Positions 17,386 through 26,125 of a stretch of 64,000 nt of DNA are shown in pieces. The number at the start of each line of letters is the position of its first letter. Position 1 is the first letter of the stretch. The position numbers and the translations under genes are program-made. This stretch comes from Novosphingobium sp. 9 (GTDB taxonomy: Bacteria; Pseudomonadota; Alphaproteobacteria; Sphingomonadales; Sphingomonadaceae), in the NCBI RefSeq assembly GCF_025340265.1, contig NZ_CP022707.1, positions 248,001 to 312,000 of the forward strand, written 5' to 3'. The notes beneath the pieces were generated by a model that saw nothing but the letters and a program-made list of their open reading frames with translations, had not been told where the DNA came from and ran no database searches.

Positions 17386-19065
17386 TCAGGCCGCGTGCCC
17401 CAAAGGTCGCAATATGGTCGGCGGGCCGGAGACCACCACTTCGGCCCCGCTCTGGCGATGGCGTCCCAGCCACTCGCTGAGCGTCTCGGCGGTGGTGTGA
17501 TCCATCGCCTTCACGCCGTGCAGGTCGAGATGGACGCTGCGCCCGCCGGGCACGCGCTCCAGCAGGGCATTGAGCTTGGTCAGCCCCAGGAAGGTCGCGC
17601 CTCCGCCCAGCTTCACCCGCGCCTCTTCGCCGTCGTCATGATGATCGGCATGGAGCTTCAGGTGGCGCAGGTTCGGCAGCAGTTCGAGCGCCGACAGTCC
17701 AAGACCAACGAGCACGCCCGTCAACAGGTCGGTGGTGACGACCAACACGAATGTCACCGCCCAGATCGCCGCCGGCAGCGGGCCGTGAACGCTGAACAGA
17801 TGGCGCACGTGCTTCAGGCTGATAAGGCGCCAGCCGGTGACGACCAGCACACCGCCAAGCGCCGCCATCGGCACTTCGCGCAGCAGCCAAGGCAGCAGCG
17901 CCACGAAGCCGAGTATCCAGGCGCCGTGCAGGATCGTCGACAGGCGCGTCTTTGCGCCTGCCTGCACATTGGCAGAACTGCGCACGATCACGCCGGTCAT
18001 CGGCAGCGCGCCGAGCAGGCCGCACAGCATGTTGCCGATACCCTGCGCGCGCAGCTCCTTGTTGTAGAGCGTGCGCACGCCATCGTGCATGCGATCGACA
18101 GCCGCCGCCGAAAGCAGCGTTTCGGCGCTGGCGATAAAGGCGATGGCAAGCGCCGAGATGACCAGTGTGGGGTTGGCAAGCGTTGCCAGGAAGCCTTCGC
18201 CGGGCAGCGAAATCGCGCTCGAAAGATTGTCCGGCACCGCGATCCGCGCAACGTCGAGGCCGCCCAACCAGGCGATCAGCGTCGCCGCCAGCACGCCCAG
18301 CAGCGCGCCGGGCACCAGCTTCATCGAGGCCGGGCGCAGCTTTTCCCAGCCCAGCATCACGCCCACGGTGACAAGGCCGATCATCAGCGCGAACTCGGCC
18401 GAGGCCCAGTTCATGGGCGAGATGCCCAGCACGCGCTCGGGCATCATCGAAAGGTTCTGCAACCCGTTCGGCATCGGCTTGGCGTCGAACAGGATATGGA
18501 ACTGGCCGATCACGATCAGCGCGCCGATCCCGGCAAGCATGCCGTGGACGACGGCGGGAGAAATGGCGCGGAACACGCCGCCCATCCGCAGCGCGCCTGC
18601 GACAAGTTGAAACAGTCCTGCGAGCAGCAGCACCGGGCCAAGCGCTTCAAGGCCATGCTCACGCACGAACTCGAAGACGATCACGGCCAGCCCTGCGGCA
18701 GGGCCGCTGACCTGAAGGGGCGATCCGGCGAACAGGCCGACGACGATACCGCCGATGATCCCGGTCACCAGACCGCGCTCGGGCGGTACGCCCGAGGCGA
18801 TGGCGATCCCCATGCACAGGGGCATCGCCACCAGAAACACTACGATCGAGGCGGTGAAATCACGGCCGAAGAAGCGCAGCGGGCCGCTGCCGGAAGCCGA
18901 AGCCTCCGGCGCGGTCGAGGCCGACGCGTCCGGGGGGAGGCGCCGGCGGCCATTACTCGGCGGCCTCGGCGAAGAGCGCCTCGCTCGCCGTGCGGACCAT
19001 CGCCGGTACAGCGACGGGCAGCGGCTGGCCTTCGCGCAGCGGCACGAACTGGCCGGTCTCGCCAT
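17386..19065 (-). CDS. SulP-family anion (probable bicarbonate) transporter; start apparently frameshifted
   Basis: Inner-membrane SulP/SLC26 permease with many hydrophobic segments (e.g. FTASIVVFLVAMPLCMGIAI) and a C-terminal STAS domain (KLNALLERVPGGRSVHLDLHG). Coupling to beta-carbonic anhydrase suggests bicarbonate or CO2 supply rather than sulfate. As written, the frame is open to an ATG at 19065, deep inside the preceding gene, and its first 50 residues look non-native. A natural ATG at 18953 overlaps the carbonic anhydrase stop (TAATG) but is in another frame; one extra C in the six-base run at 18932-18937 would join it, giving about 522 residues. That 18953 start is the likelier one. 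Confidence 0.88.
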   Translation of the reverse strand: MARPASSCRCAKASRCPSLYRRWSARRARRSSPRPPSNGRRRLPPDASASTAPEASASGSGPLRFFGRDFTASIVVFLVAMPLCMGIAIASGVPPERGLVTGIIGGIVVGLFAGSPLQVSGPAAGLAVIVFEFVREHGLEALGPVLLLAGLFQLVAGALRMGGVFRAISPAVVHGMLAGIGALIVIGQFHILFDAKPMPNGLQNLSMMPERVLGISPMNWASAEFALMIGLVTVGVMLGWEKLRPASMKLVPGALLGVLAATLIAWLGGLDVARIAVPDNLSSAISLPGEGFLATLANPTLVISALAIAFIASAETLLSAAAVDRMHDGVRTLYNKELRAQGIGNMLCGLLGALPMTGVIVRSSANVQAGAKTRLSTILHGAWILGFVALLPWLLREVPMAALGGVLVVTGWRLISLKHVRHLFSVHGPLPAAIWAVTFVLVVTTDLLTGVLVGLGLSALELLPNLRHLKLHADHHDDGEEARVKLGGGATFLGLTKLNALLERVPGGRSVHLDLHGVKAMDHTTAETLSEWLGRHRQSGAEVVVSGPPTILRPLGHAA

Positions 19066-19648
19066 CGAGACCCAGCACCTGCCCGGCGCCGATGTCGACG
19101 AACCAACCGTGCAGCGCCATCTCGCCCTTGGCCATCGCCGCAGCGACCGAGGGATGGGTGCGAAGGTGGGCGATCTGCGCGATCACGTTCTCAAGGCTGA
19201 GGCGACGCACGCGCTCACCGCCTTCGAGATGGCCGTGGCAGCTGTCGACGATATGCTTGGCGGCCGAGCCGTGGTGCAGCCAGTTGGCGACGGCGGGCAT
19301 GCCCTCAGGCAGCGCGGGCGCGGCCAGCGCCTTCATCGCGCCGCAGTCCGAGTGACCACACACGATGATGTCGCGCACGCCCAGCACCGCGACGGCATAT
19401 TCGACAGTCGCCGAGACACCGCCGGTCTGCGCCGCATAGGGCGGCACGATGTTGCCCGCGTTACGGCAGACGAACAGATCGCCGGGATCGGCCTGCATGA
19501 TCTGCTCGGGTACGATGCGCGAATCGGCGCACGATACGATCAGCGCCTTGGGCTCCTGACCGTGGGTCGACAGCTTGGCGAAGAGATCGCTGCTGGCGGG
19601 GTAGATGGTCTTCTCGAACTGGAAAACGCGACCAATCAGCTCGTTCAC
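18953..19648 (-). CDS. Beta-class carbonic anhydrase
   Basis: Zinc enzyme interconverting CO2 and bicarbonate; 231 residues. Zinc ligands and active-site dyad are Cys40, Asp42 and Arg44 (CADSR), His99 and Cys102 (GHSDCGAM). The start chosen is GTG at 19648 because AAGGAG lies eight bases upstream; a longer frame to an ATG at 19699 lacks such a site. Its stop overlaps the expected sulP start. The pair forms a two-gene unit ending at the terminator at 17288-17320. Confidence 0.94.
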   Translation of the reverse strand: MNELIGRVFQFEKTIYPASSDLFAKLSTHGQEPKALIVSCADSRIVPEQIMQADPGDLFVCRNAGNIVPPYAAQTGGVSATVEYAVAVLGVRDIIVCGHSDCGAMKALAAPALPEGMPAVANWLHHGSAAKHIVDSCHGHLEGGERVRRLSLENVIAQIAHLRTHPSVAAAMAKGEMALHGWFVDIGAGQVLGLDGETGQFVPLREGQPLPVAVPAMVRTASEALFAEAAE

Positions 19649-19756
19649 GAAGTTTCTCCTTGGCAAAACCGGCGGTGAAGCCGGTGCCCGTCCGATCACG
19701 GCGGGCTGTTGCTGAGGAGAATAGGGGGCGCGTTTTTCCCGGTTGGTGCCTTTGCG

Positions 19757-21123
19757 TTACGAAGTATTGCTGCGACGCGGCAATTCGCCGTCCGGCTTTC
19801 GCGGCAGCCGGATCGTCGCACGAAGGCCGCCGCCTGCGCGGTTGGCCAGCTCGAACTTGCCGTTCTCGACCCCGACCGCCCGCGCGACGATGGCAAGGCC
19901 CAGGCCCATTCCGGCAGTATCGCGCGCCCGCGCGCTGTCGAGCCGCACGAACGGCTGCAACGCATCGGCGATGCGATCCTCGGGATACCCGGCCCGTTGT
20001 CCTCGACGGCGATCACCACTTCGGCGACCGAGGCCGTGAGCACCACCTTGGCACAGCCGCCGTAATGCAGCGCGTTCTCGATGAGGTTCGACACCGCGCG
20101 GCGCAGCGAGACCGGATGCGCCATGATTTCGAGATTGTCCGGCCCGAAGTAAGTCGCATCGGCGCCGATGTCGGCAGCGCTGTCGACCAGCGTCGCCACC
20201 ATCACGGCGACATCGAGGCCCTCGGGCGGCAGTTCGCGCCCGTTGCCATCGACATAGGCCTGCAACGAATCGAGCAGGTGGAGCATCTCGGTAATGTCGG
20301 TCTCGAAGCCCTGCCGACTCTCGGGATCGAGCGCCGCTTCCTCCTCGCTCGCCGCCTCTGGCGTGCCATCGAGCCGCAGGCGCAGGCGCGAGAGCGGCGT
20401 GCGCAGGTCGTGCCCGATCGCCAGCATCGTCTGCGTGCGATCGCGCAGCGACTGGTCGATGCGGTGCTGCATCTGGTTGATCGCCCCGATCAGCTGGCGC
20501 ACTTCGGCAGGGCCGCGCTCGACGATCGGCGTGGGCGGCGCGGTGCCCACCTGGCGGGTCGCGGAAACGAGCGCGCGCAACGGTTCGAGGATCGCACGGG
20601 CGAGCAGCCAGACCGTCAGCACCAGCACCAGATTGGGAAAGGCAATGCCCAGCAGGCGCGCGGCATCGAGCGTCCAGGCGCTGCGCACGTCGGTCTCGAA
20701 GACCAGATAGGTGCCATCCGCCAGCTTCAGCGATCCGCCCACCTCATCGCCCAGAAGCGCATTGCCGACATGCAGTTTTAGGCTGCGCTTGGCGAGCGCA
20801 GGCGCCTGCGCGACGATCTGCTGGCGCATCGAGGTGAGCCCGACACTCGACCCCGAAGCGGGAGGCTTCGTCGCCCACTGGGTGTGGAAACGTGTGCTCG
20901 AAAGGCTCTGCGCCACCGCCGGACGCTCGCTCTGCGGCAGCAATTCCAGCAGATGCCCGGCCAGAACCGCGCTTTCCGCAATCCGCGCCGCATCGTCGCG
21001 GTGGAGTTGCACGGCATTGGCGCGATCGAGCAGCACCACGTTGGCGGCAATGTCGAGCACCGTCGCCAGTACAAGGATCGCCAGCAGGCGCTGCGACAGG
21101 GTGAGCCGGTGGAAGAAGCCCAT
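19757..21123 (-). CDS. Sensor histidine kinase, frameshifted in the ATPase domain
   Basis: Partner of the OmpR-type regulator 11 bp upstream. N-terminal membrane helix (LAILVLATVLDIAANVVLL), a periplasmic sensor part, a second helix (LLGIAFPNLVLVLTVWLLA), HAMP, H-box AIGHDLRTPLSRLRLR, N-box NLIENALHYGG and G1 box VEDNGPGIP. Just after GIP the frame breaks: the expected continuation (EDRIADALQPFVRLD, then GMGLGLAIVARAVG) is in another frame ending at 19757. Restoring one C in the CCC run at about 19984 gives a normal 455-residue kinase. As written the product reads into an unrelated frame to 19696. Ligand unknown. Confidence 0.9.
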
Positions 21124-21134
21124 GCGTCGGATGC

Positions 21135-21851
21135 TCAGAACTTCTCGATATCGGCGCGGAACATGTAGCCCACGCCACGGATCGTCGCGATCAGGCCCTG
21201 ATCGTCACCATCGGCCAGCTTGCGGCGCAACCGGCTGACGAGCACGTCGATGCTGCGGTCGGAGCTGTCCCCCAGCCGGGTGCGCGACAGTTCGATCAGC
21301 CGCTCGCGCCCCAGCACCCGCTGCGGATGGGCGACGAACGTCGCGAGCAGGTCGAACTCGGCCCCGGTCAGGTCGACCATCGCGCCGCTGGGCGAATGCA
21401 GTTCGCGCCGGGCCAGCGACAGCGTCCAGCCCTCGAAACGGATCGTGCCTGCGGGCACCTGTTCGGACAGGCCATTCGCCTCGCCATTGCCCCGGCGCAG
21501 CACGGCGGCAACGCGCGCCGCGAGTTCGCGCGTGCTGAACGGCTTGGCCAGATAATCGTCGGCGCCGAGTTCGAGCCCCAGCACGCGGTCTTCCTCGCTG
21601 CCCCGCGCGCTGGCGAAGATGATCGGCACATCGCTTTCGCGGCGCAGGCGGCGGAACAGGTCGAGCCCGCTGGTGCCCGGCAACATGATGTCCAGAATGA
21701 TGAGGTCCGGCGTCACCTCGCGCAGAAGCGTCGCCATTTCCGCGCCGGTCGCCGCAGGCAGCACGTTGTAACCGCTCTGGCGCAAGGCCCGCGCCGTCAG
21801 GGTACGCAGCGGGCCGTCATCTTCGACCAGTACGATAGTGGGTGTCTGCAT
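21135..21851 (-). CDS. OmpR/PhoB-family response regulator
   Basis: 238 residues: receiver domain (VLVEDDGPLRTL with acidic pocket, phosphoacceptor Asp in LIILDIMLPG, Lys in DYLAKPF) followed by a winged-helix DNA-binding domain (LTGAEFDLLATFVAHPQRVLGRERL ... DRSIDVLVSRLRRKL). Located directly upstream of the histidine kinase, same strand, so a cognate pair. Targets cannot be inferred; no neighbouring transport or stress gene points to the stimulus. Confidence 0.94.
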   Translation of the reverse strand: MQTPTIVLVEDDGPLRTLTARALRQSGYNVLPAATGAEMATLLREVTPDLIILDIMLPGTSGLDLFRRLRRESDVPIIFASARGSEEDRVLGLELGADDYLAKPFSTRELAARVAAVLRRGNGEANGLSEQVPAGTIRFEGWTLSLARRELHSPSGAMVDLTGAEFDLLATFVAHPQRVLGRERLIELSRTRLGDSSDRSIDVLVSRLRRKLADGDDQGLIATIRGVGYMFRADIEKF

Positions 21852-21938
21852 AAGGGTGGTGTCGCTCGCCTTTGTCCTGCCGGTGTTGATAGCGCGTGCG
21901 CGGCCCAGCGCAAACGAGATGCCGCGAATGCGCGGAAA

Positions 21939-23747
21939 TCACGCGGCCAGACACATCCGGTTTCGGCCCGCCTGCTTGGCCTCGTACAAGGCACGATCGG
22001 CTTCCTGCAGCAGTTCGTAGCAATCGCCCTGCGCATTCAGCGCAGCCAGCCCGATGCTGACCGTTACCGGCCCGACCTGCAACGGCGCCCAGTCTATCGC
22101 GGCGATGGCCAGACGCAGCCGCTCGACCGACATGGAGGCGACCGGCAGCAATGCGCCGGGCAGCACCAGCACGAATTCCTCACCACCGATGCGCCCGACC
22201 AGATCGGTTCCCCGAAGGATCTGGCGGCAGGTCTGCGCGACCGTGCGGATGACGATATCCCCCACCGCGTGCCCGAAGGTATCGTTCACCGACTTGAAGT
22301 GGTCGATATCGAGAATGCCCACAGCCAGCGGGGTGGCGCTGTCCCGCGCGCGCTCGAACTCCTCTTCGAGCACGGTGATCGAGCGACGACGATTGGCAAT
22401 GCCGGTCAGCGGATCGGTCTGCGCCAGTTCGTTGGCACGCTGGGCCTCGGATTCCGCGACACGCTGTGCCTCGGCGATCTGCATCGTCGCCAGCACGCGG
22501 TCGGTCACGTCCTGGAAAATGCCGAATATCGCGATCGGACGACCGCCCTCGTCGCATTCGATCTCACCGCGCGAATGAACGTGGCGCAGGCCGCCATCCA
22601 CCCGCAGGATACGCGCGTCGAACTCGAAAGGAACATGATCGGCAATCAGCGCGGTCACGAAATCCTGCACCATGGCGCGGTCATCGGGATGGTAGAAGTT
22701 GATCGCATCCTCGACCAGCGGCAGCGGCCCGTGCTCGGACAGGCCATGGATGCGGAACACCTCGTCCGACCAGTAAAGCTGGCCGCTCTGAAGCTCCAGC
22801 CGCCAGTGGCCGACCTTGGAGAACCGCTCGGAAAGCTCCAGCCAGCGCATCGTGCGGGCAATCTGCTCATAATGGCGCTGGCGGGTATTCAGCAGCGCCG
22901 CCAGCGGCATGGCCGAAAGCAGCAGCGTCAGCAGATAGAACTGGAAGAACAGGATCGCCGAAGCCTGATTGGGCGCCTTCAGCAGCGGGATCGGCCCGAT
23001 GTTCAGCCATGTGGAAACCGAGCCGACTACGGCGATCAGCAGCACGCTGTAGGTCGCTCCGCGCGCACCTTGCAGGTATGTCGCGAAGATCACTGCCGCC
23101 AGCGGCAGGTACAGCACCGGATAGCTGGACTGCCCGAAGACCAGCAGCGTCACGATCAGCACCGCCAGCGCCGTCAGCACGGTCTTGCCGCGCCCCTCGC
23201 CCGAGGCCCCGTGGGCTGCTGCCGGACTGCGCACAAAGCTGAGTATCGCCGGCGTCACGATCATGATGCCAAGACTGACAGTGGATATCCACGAAAGCGC
23301 GAATTCGTCCGAATACTGTCCCGTCGCCAGACTCGACACCAGACCGCTGGCGACGCCTGCCGTGACTGCCGCAAAGCAGAAGCGCGCCACCGACGTCAGG
23401 TTATAGAGCGAGTCCTGATGGCTGCCGATCCGCCGCATCAGCAGCCAGGCGATGATCGGCTCGGTCACATTGGCGCATGTCAGCCCCAGCGACGTCAAAA
23501 GGGGCGAGCCCATTATCGTGTTGGCGGTCATGCTGGCGATGGCGACGGCCAGTGCTATCCAGCGGCGCTGCCCCTTTCGGGCAAGGATCATCCCAGCCAC
23601 CGCGATCCCGCTCGACGGCCAGATCGCAGCCAATCCATCGACCCCGCGCGTCAGCGACAGCGATGCGATGGCCGCAACGCAGTACGCGGTGCTCACGATG
23701 ACGGGGAGCACGATCAGATGTAGCAGGCGGGACGAAGCAGGTGCCAT
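21939..23747 (-). CDS. MASE1-PAS-GGDEF diguanylate cyclase
   Basis: Membrane-bound c-di-GMP synthase, 602 residues. Residues 1-290 form a MASE1-like sensor of about eight hydrophobic segments; residues about 310-430 are a PAS/PAC domain (WSDEVFRIHGLSEHG ... IFGIFQDVTDR); the C-terminal GGDEF domain has the active-site motif GGEEF and the RxxD inhibitory I-site (RGTD) five residues before it, so feedback inhibition by c-di-GMP is expected. No EAL domain. It stands alone as a single gene. Confidence 0.92.
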   Translation of the reverse strand: MAPASSRLLHLIVLPVIVSTAYCVAAIASLSLTRGVDGLAAIWPSSGIAVAGMILARKGQRRWIALAVAIASMTANTIMGSPLLTSLGLTCANVTEPIIAWLLMRRIGSHQDSLYNLTSVARFCFAAVTAGVASGLVSSLATGQYSDEFALSWISTVSLGIMIVTPAILSFVRSPAAAHGASGEGRGKTVLTALAVLIVTLLVFGQSSYPVLYLPLAAVIFATYLQGARGATYSVLLIAVVGSVSTWLNIGPIPLLKAPNQASAILFFQFYLLTLLLSAMPLAALLNTRQRHYEQIARTMRWLELSERFSKVGHWRLELQSGQLYWSDEVFRIHGLSEHGPLPLVEDAINFYHPDDRAMVQDFVTALIADHVPFEFDARILRVDGGLRHVHSRGEIECDEGGRPIAIFGIFQDVTDRVLATMQIAEAQRVAESEAQRANELAQTDPLTGIANRRRSITVLEEEFERARDSATPLAVGILDIDHFKSVNDTFGHAVGDIVIRTVAQTCRQILRGTDLVGRIGGEEFVLVLPGALLPVASMSVERLRLAIAAIDWAPLQVGPVTVSIGLAALNAQGDCYELLQEADRALYEAKQAGRNRMCLAA

Positions 23748-23870
23748 CTCAGGGAAGACTTTTGCGCGATCTTGGTTAAATTGTCTTGAATATTGTGCCT
23801 GTCGCCTAACGCCGGATTGCGAAAGTCCCGAGTTTGCGCAGGCCGATCAATTTTTCCGGCAGATGCGGCA

Positions 23871-24287
23871 ATGCAACAATCGAGCGCAATCCTTCCCTTC
23901 GAAACCCGTGGGCGCGCGCTGCACGACATAACGCGCGAGATCGCAGTCTGGCAGCGGGATACGGGCATTCGCGAGGGGCTGCTGACCCTGCTGTGCCGCC
24001 ACACGTCGGCCTCGCTGCTGATCCAGGAAAACGCCGCACCCGAAGTCCATCTCGACATTGCCGCATGGTTCGAGCGACTGGCCCCGGAAGGCCCCGGTTA
24101 TGCCCATGACGACGAAGGGCCGGACGACATGCCCGCACACCTGCGCGCCATCCTGACCGGCGTCTCGCTGCAGATCCCGGTGATCGACGGTCGACTCGCG
24201 CTCGGTACATGGCAGGGCATCTATCTGGCCGAACATCGCCGCCGCCCGCACCGGCGCGAAATCGCCGTCCATCTGATCGGCGCATGA
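23871..24287 (+). CDS. YjbQ/UPF0047 family protein (secondary thiamine-phosphate synthase type)
   Basis: 138 residues, the usual length of the family; some members have weak thiamine-phosphate synthase activity but the physiological role is uncertain. Conserved segments: LLCRHTSASLLIQENA, and LGTWQGIYLAEHR near the C-terminus. The Met at 23871 matches the family N-terminus; an upstream in-frame start adds an atypical tail. It precedes the cytochrome b / Mo-protein pair by 45 bp on the same strand and may be cotranscribed. Confidence 0.85.
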   Translation: MQQSSAILPFETRGRALHDITREIAVWQRDTGIREGLLTLLCRHTSASLLIQENAAPEVHLDIAAWFERLAPEGPGYAHDDEGPDDMPAHLRAILTGVSLQIPVIDGRLALGTWQGIYLAEHRRRPHRREIAVHLIGA

Positions 24288-24332
24288 TTGCGCGACTTGA
24301 CCGGGCCCGCCCCGCTCTCCACCTTCCCCAGC

Positions 24333-25205
24333 ATGGACGCGACCGGAGAGCCTGCCCCTGACAGCCTGCCGCAAGCGGGCTCACTGGTCCGTCGCCACCG
24401 CCTGTCGACGCGGCTGTGGCATTGGATCAATGCCGTGACGCTGCTCGTCATGCTGATGAGCGGGCTGATGATCTTCAACGCGCACCCGATGCTCTATTGG
24501 GGCCAGTATGGCGCGAACTATGACCATCCATGGCTGAAGATCAGCTCGGCGCGCACCGGAACGCACGAATTCGGCTATCTCCAGATCGGGCAAGTCCGGG
24601 TCGAAACCACCGGTACGCTCGGCCTGTGGCGCGATCCGCAGGGGCAGATCCAGCGCCATGCCTTCCCCGGATGGACGACGATCCCGAGCCGCTACAGCCT
24701 GTCAATCGCGCGGATCTGGCACCTCGCCTTTGCCTGGGTGCTGGCGGTGGGGCTGCTGCTCTATCTGCTGGTCTCGCTGGCGAACCGCCACCTACAACGC
24801 GATATCCATATCCGGCGAAGCGAATGGCATCCGCGCCACCTCGCCCGCGAGATCGCCGACCATGCCCGGCTGCGCTTTCCCCAAGGGGCTGCCGCGCTGC
24901 GCTATAATGCGCTCCAGAAGATATCCTATGCCGGAGTGCTGTTCGGCCTGCTGCCACTGATGATCCTGACCGGACTGGCGATGTCGCCGGGCACCGATGC
25001 ATGGTTTCCGCTGGCGGCGGAGGTGTTCGGCGGGCGCCAGTCGGCACGCTCGGTCCATTTCCTGTGTGCCTTCGCGCTGGTCGCCTTTGTCATCGTCCAT
25101 CTGGCGATGGTCCTGCTGGCAGGGCCGATCAACGAACTGCGCGGGATGGTGACGGGCTGGTATCGCCTGCCCGGCACCCCTGAAAGCAAAGGCCCCGAAG
25201 CGTGA
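24333..25205 (+). CDS. Membrane-bound cytochrome b/b6-domain protein
   Basis: About 290 residues with four to five hydrophobic helices and histidines placed for b-type haem: HRLSTRLWHWINA (helix 1), IARIWHLAFAWVLAV, and ARSVHFLCAFALVAFVIVHLAMV. This resembles the YedZ/thiosulfate-reductase cytochrome b group. Start ATG at 24333 gives a natural N-terminus, though no good ribosome site is seen; a TTG at 24288 would add 15 residues. The stop overlaps the GTG of the Mo-protein gene (GTGA), so the two are coupled and probably form an electron-transfer pair. Confidence 0.82.
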   Translation: MDATGEPAPDSLPQAGSLVRRHRLSTRLWHWINAVTLLVMLMSGLMIFNAHPMLYWGQYGANYDHPWLKISSARTGTHEFGYLQIGQVRVETTGTLGLWRDPQGQIQRHAFPGWTTIPSRYSLSIARIWHLAFAWVLAVGLLLYLLVSLANRHLQRDIHIRRSEWHPRHLAREIADHARLRFPQGAAALRYNALQKISYAGVLFGLLPLMILTGLAMSPGTDAWFPLAAEVFGGRQSARSVHFLCAFALVAFVIVHLAMVLLAGPINELRGMVTGWYRLPGTPESKGPEA

Positions 25206-25978
25206 GCCGGCTGCTGCTCACCCGTCGCGGCCTCGTCGGCAGGCTGGCGGGCGGCGCGGCGCTGGGCGGCGGATCGCTGCTGCTGTCCGGCTGCGACAAG
25301 CTGTTCGACAACCGCACCTTCCGCGCCTCGCTCGAATCCGCGCAGGACCTGCATGAGGCGACGCAGCGCCTGTTCGGGCGCGATGCGCTGGCACAAGAAT
25401 TTACGGCCTCGCAGATGTCGCCCAACTTCCGCGCGAATGGCAGCCGCGAAGTTGCCGATCCGGCCTATCAGGCGCAACTGGCACGCGGCTTTGCGCAGTG
25501 GCATCTTGCAGTCGGGGGCCTCGTCGAGCAACCGCTGTCGATCTCGCTCGAAGCCCTGAAAACCCTGCCCCAACGCACCCAGATCACCCGGCATGACTGT
25601 GTCGAGGGCTGGAGCGCGATCGGCCAGTGGACCGGGCCGCAACTGGGCGCCGTGCTGACGATGGCCAAGCTGCAACCGCAGGCGCGCTACATCGTGTTCC
25701 ACTGCGCCGACCTCTACCACGGGCGGCCCTATTACGAATCGATCGATCTGGCCGATGCCTTTCACCCGCAGACGATCCTCGCCTGGGCGATGAACGGGCG
25801 CCCGCTCGAACAGGCGCACGGCGCGCCCCTGCGCCTGCGGGTGGAACGGCAGCTGGGCTACAAGCACGCCAAGTTCGTCACCCGGATCGAGGCCGTCGCC
25901 TCGCTGGCCGGGATCTATGGCGGCCGGGGCGGCTACTGGGAAGATAACGGCGCCTATGCCTGGTACGCCGGGATCTAG
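25202..25978 (+). CDS. Molybdopterin-dependent oxidoreductase (sulfite-oxidase-fold), Tat-exported lipoprotein-like
   Basis: 258 residues. The N-terminus has twin arginines (LLTRRGLV), a hydrophobic stretch, then LSGC, which looks like a lipobox, so it may be a Tat-exported lipoprotein. The Mo-cofactor domain shows the cysteine ligand in RHDCVEGWSAIGQW and the late GYKHAKFVTRIE of the YedY/sulfite-oxidase family. GTG start overlaps the cytochrome b stop. The pair probably forms a quinone-linked periplasmic reductase or oxidase of unknown substrate, by analogy with MsrPQ. Confidence 0.88.
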   Translation: MSRLLLTRRGLVGRLAGGAALGGGSLLLSGCDKLFDNRTFRASLESAQDLHEATQRLFGRDALAQEFTASQMSPNFRANGSREVADPAYQAQLARGFAQWHLAVGGLVEQPLSISLEALKTLPQRTQITRHDCVEGWSAIGQWTGPQLGAVLTMAKLQPQARYIVFHCADLYHGRPYYESIDLADAFHPQTILAWAMNGRPLEQAHGAPLRLRVERQLGYKHAKFVTRIEAVASLAGIYGGRGGYWEDNGAYAWYAGI

Positions 25979-26125
25979 GGCTGGTCCCCTGTGCATCGGT
26001 CAGGACTGGCCCATTGCAACTTCGCCGCCTTGCCCTAATCCCTTCCCGCCTGAAGGCACGCGAAATGGACTCGCGGCACCATGGCGAACAACAGACATGA
26101 CCATCGATAGCGGGCGCGCGGCCCG

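Noticed and set aside
17359..19200. 613-codon plus-strand frame over sulP
   Set aside because: Antisense of a verified transporter and rich in Gln/Arg/His; a shadow.
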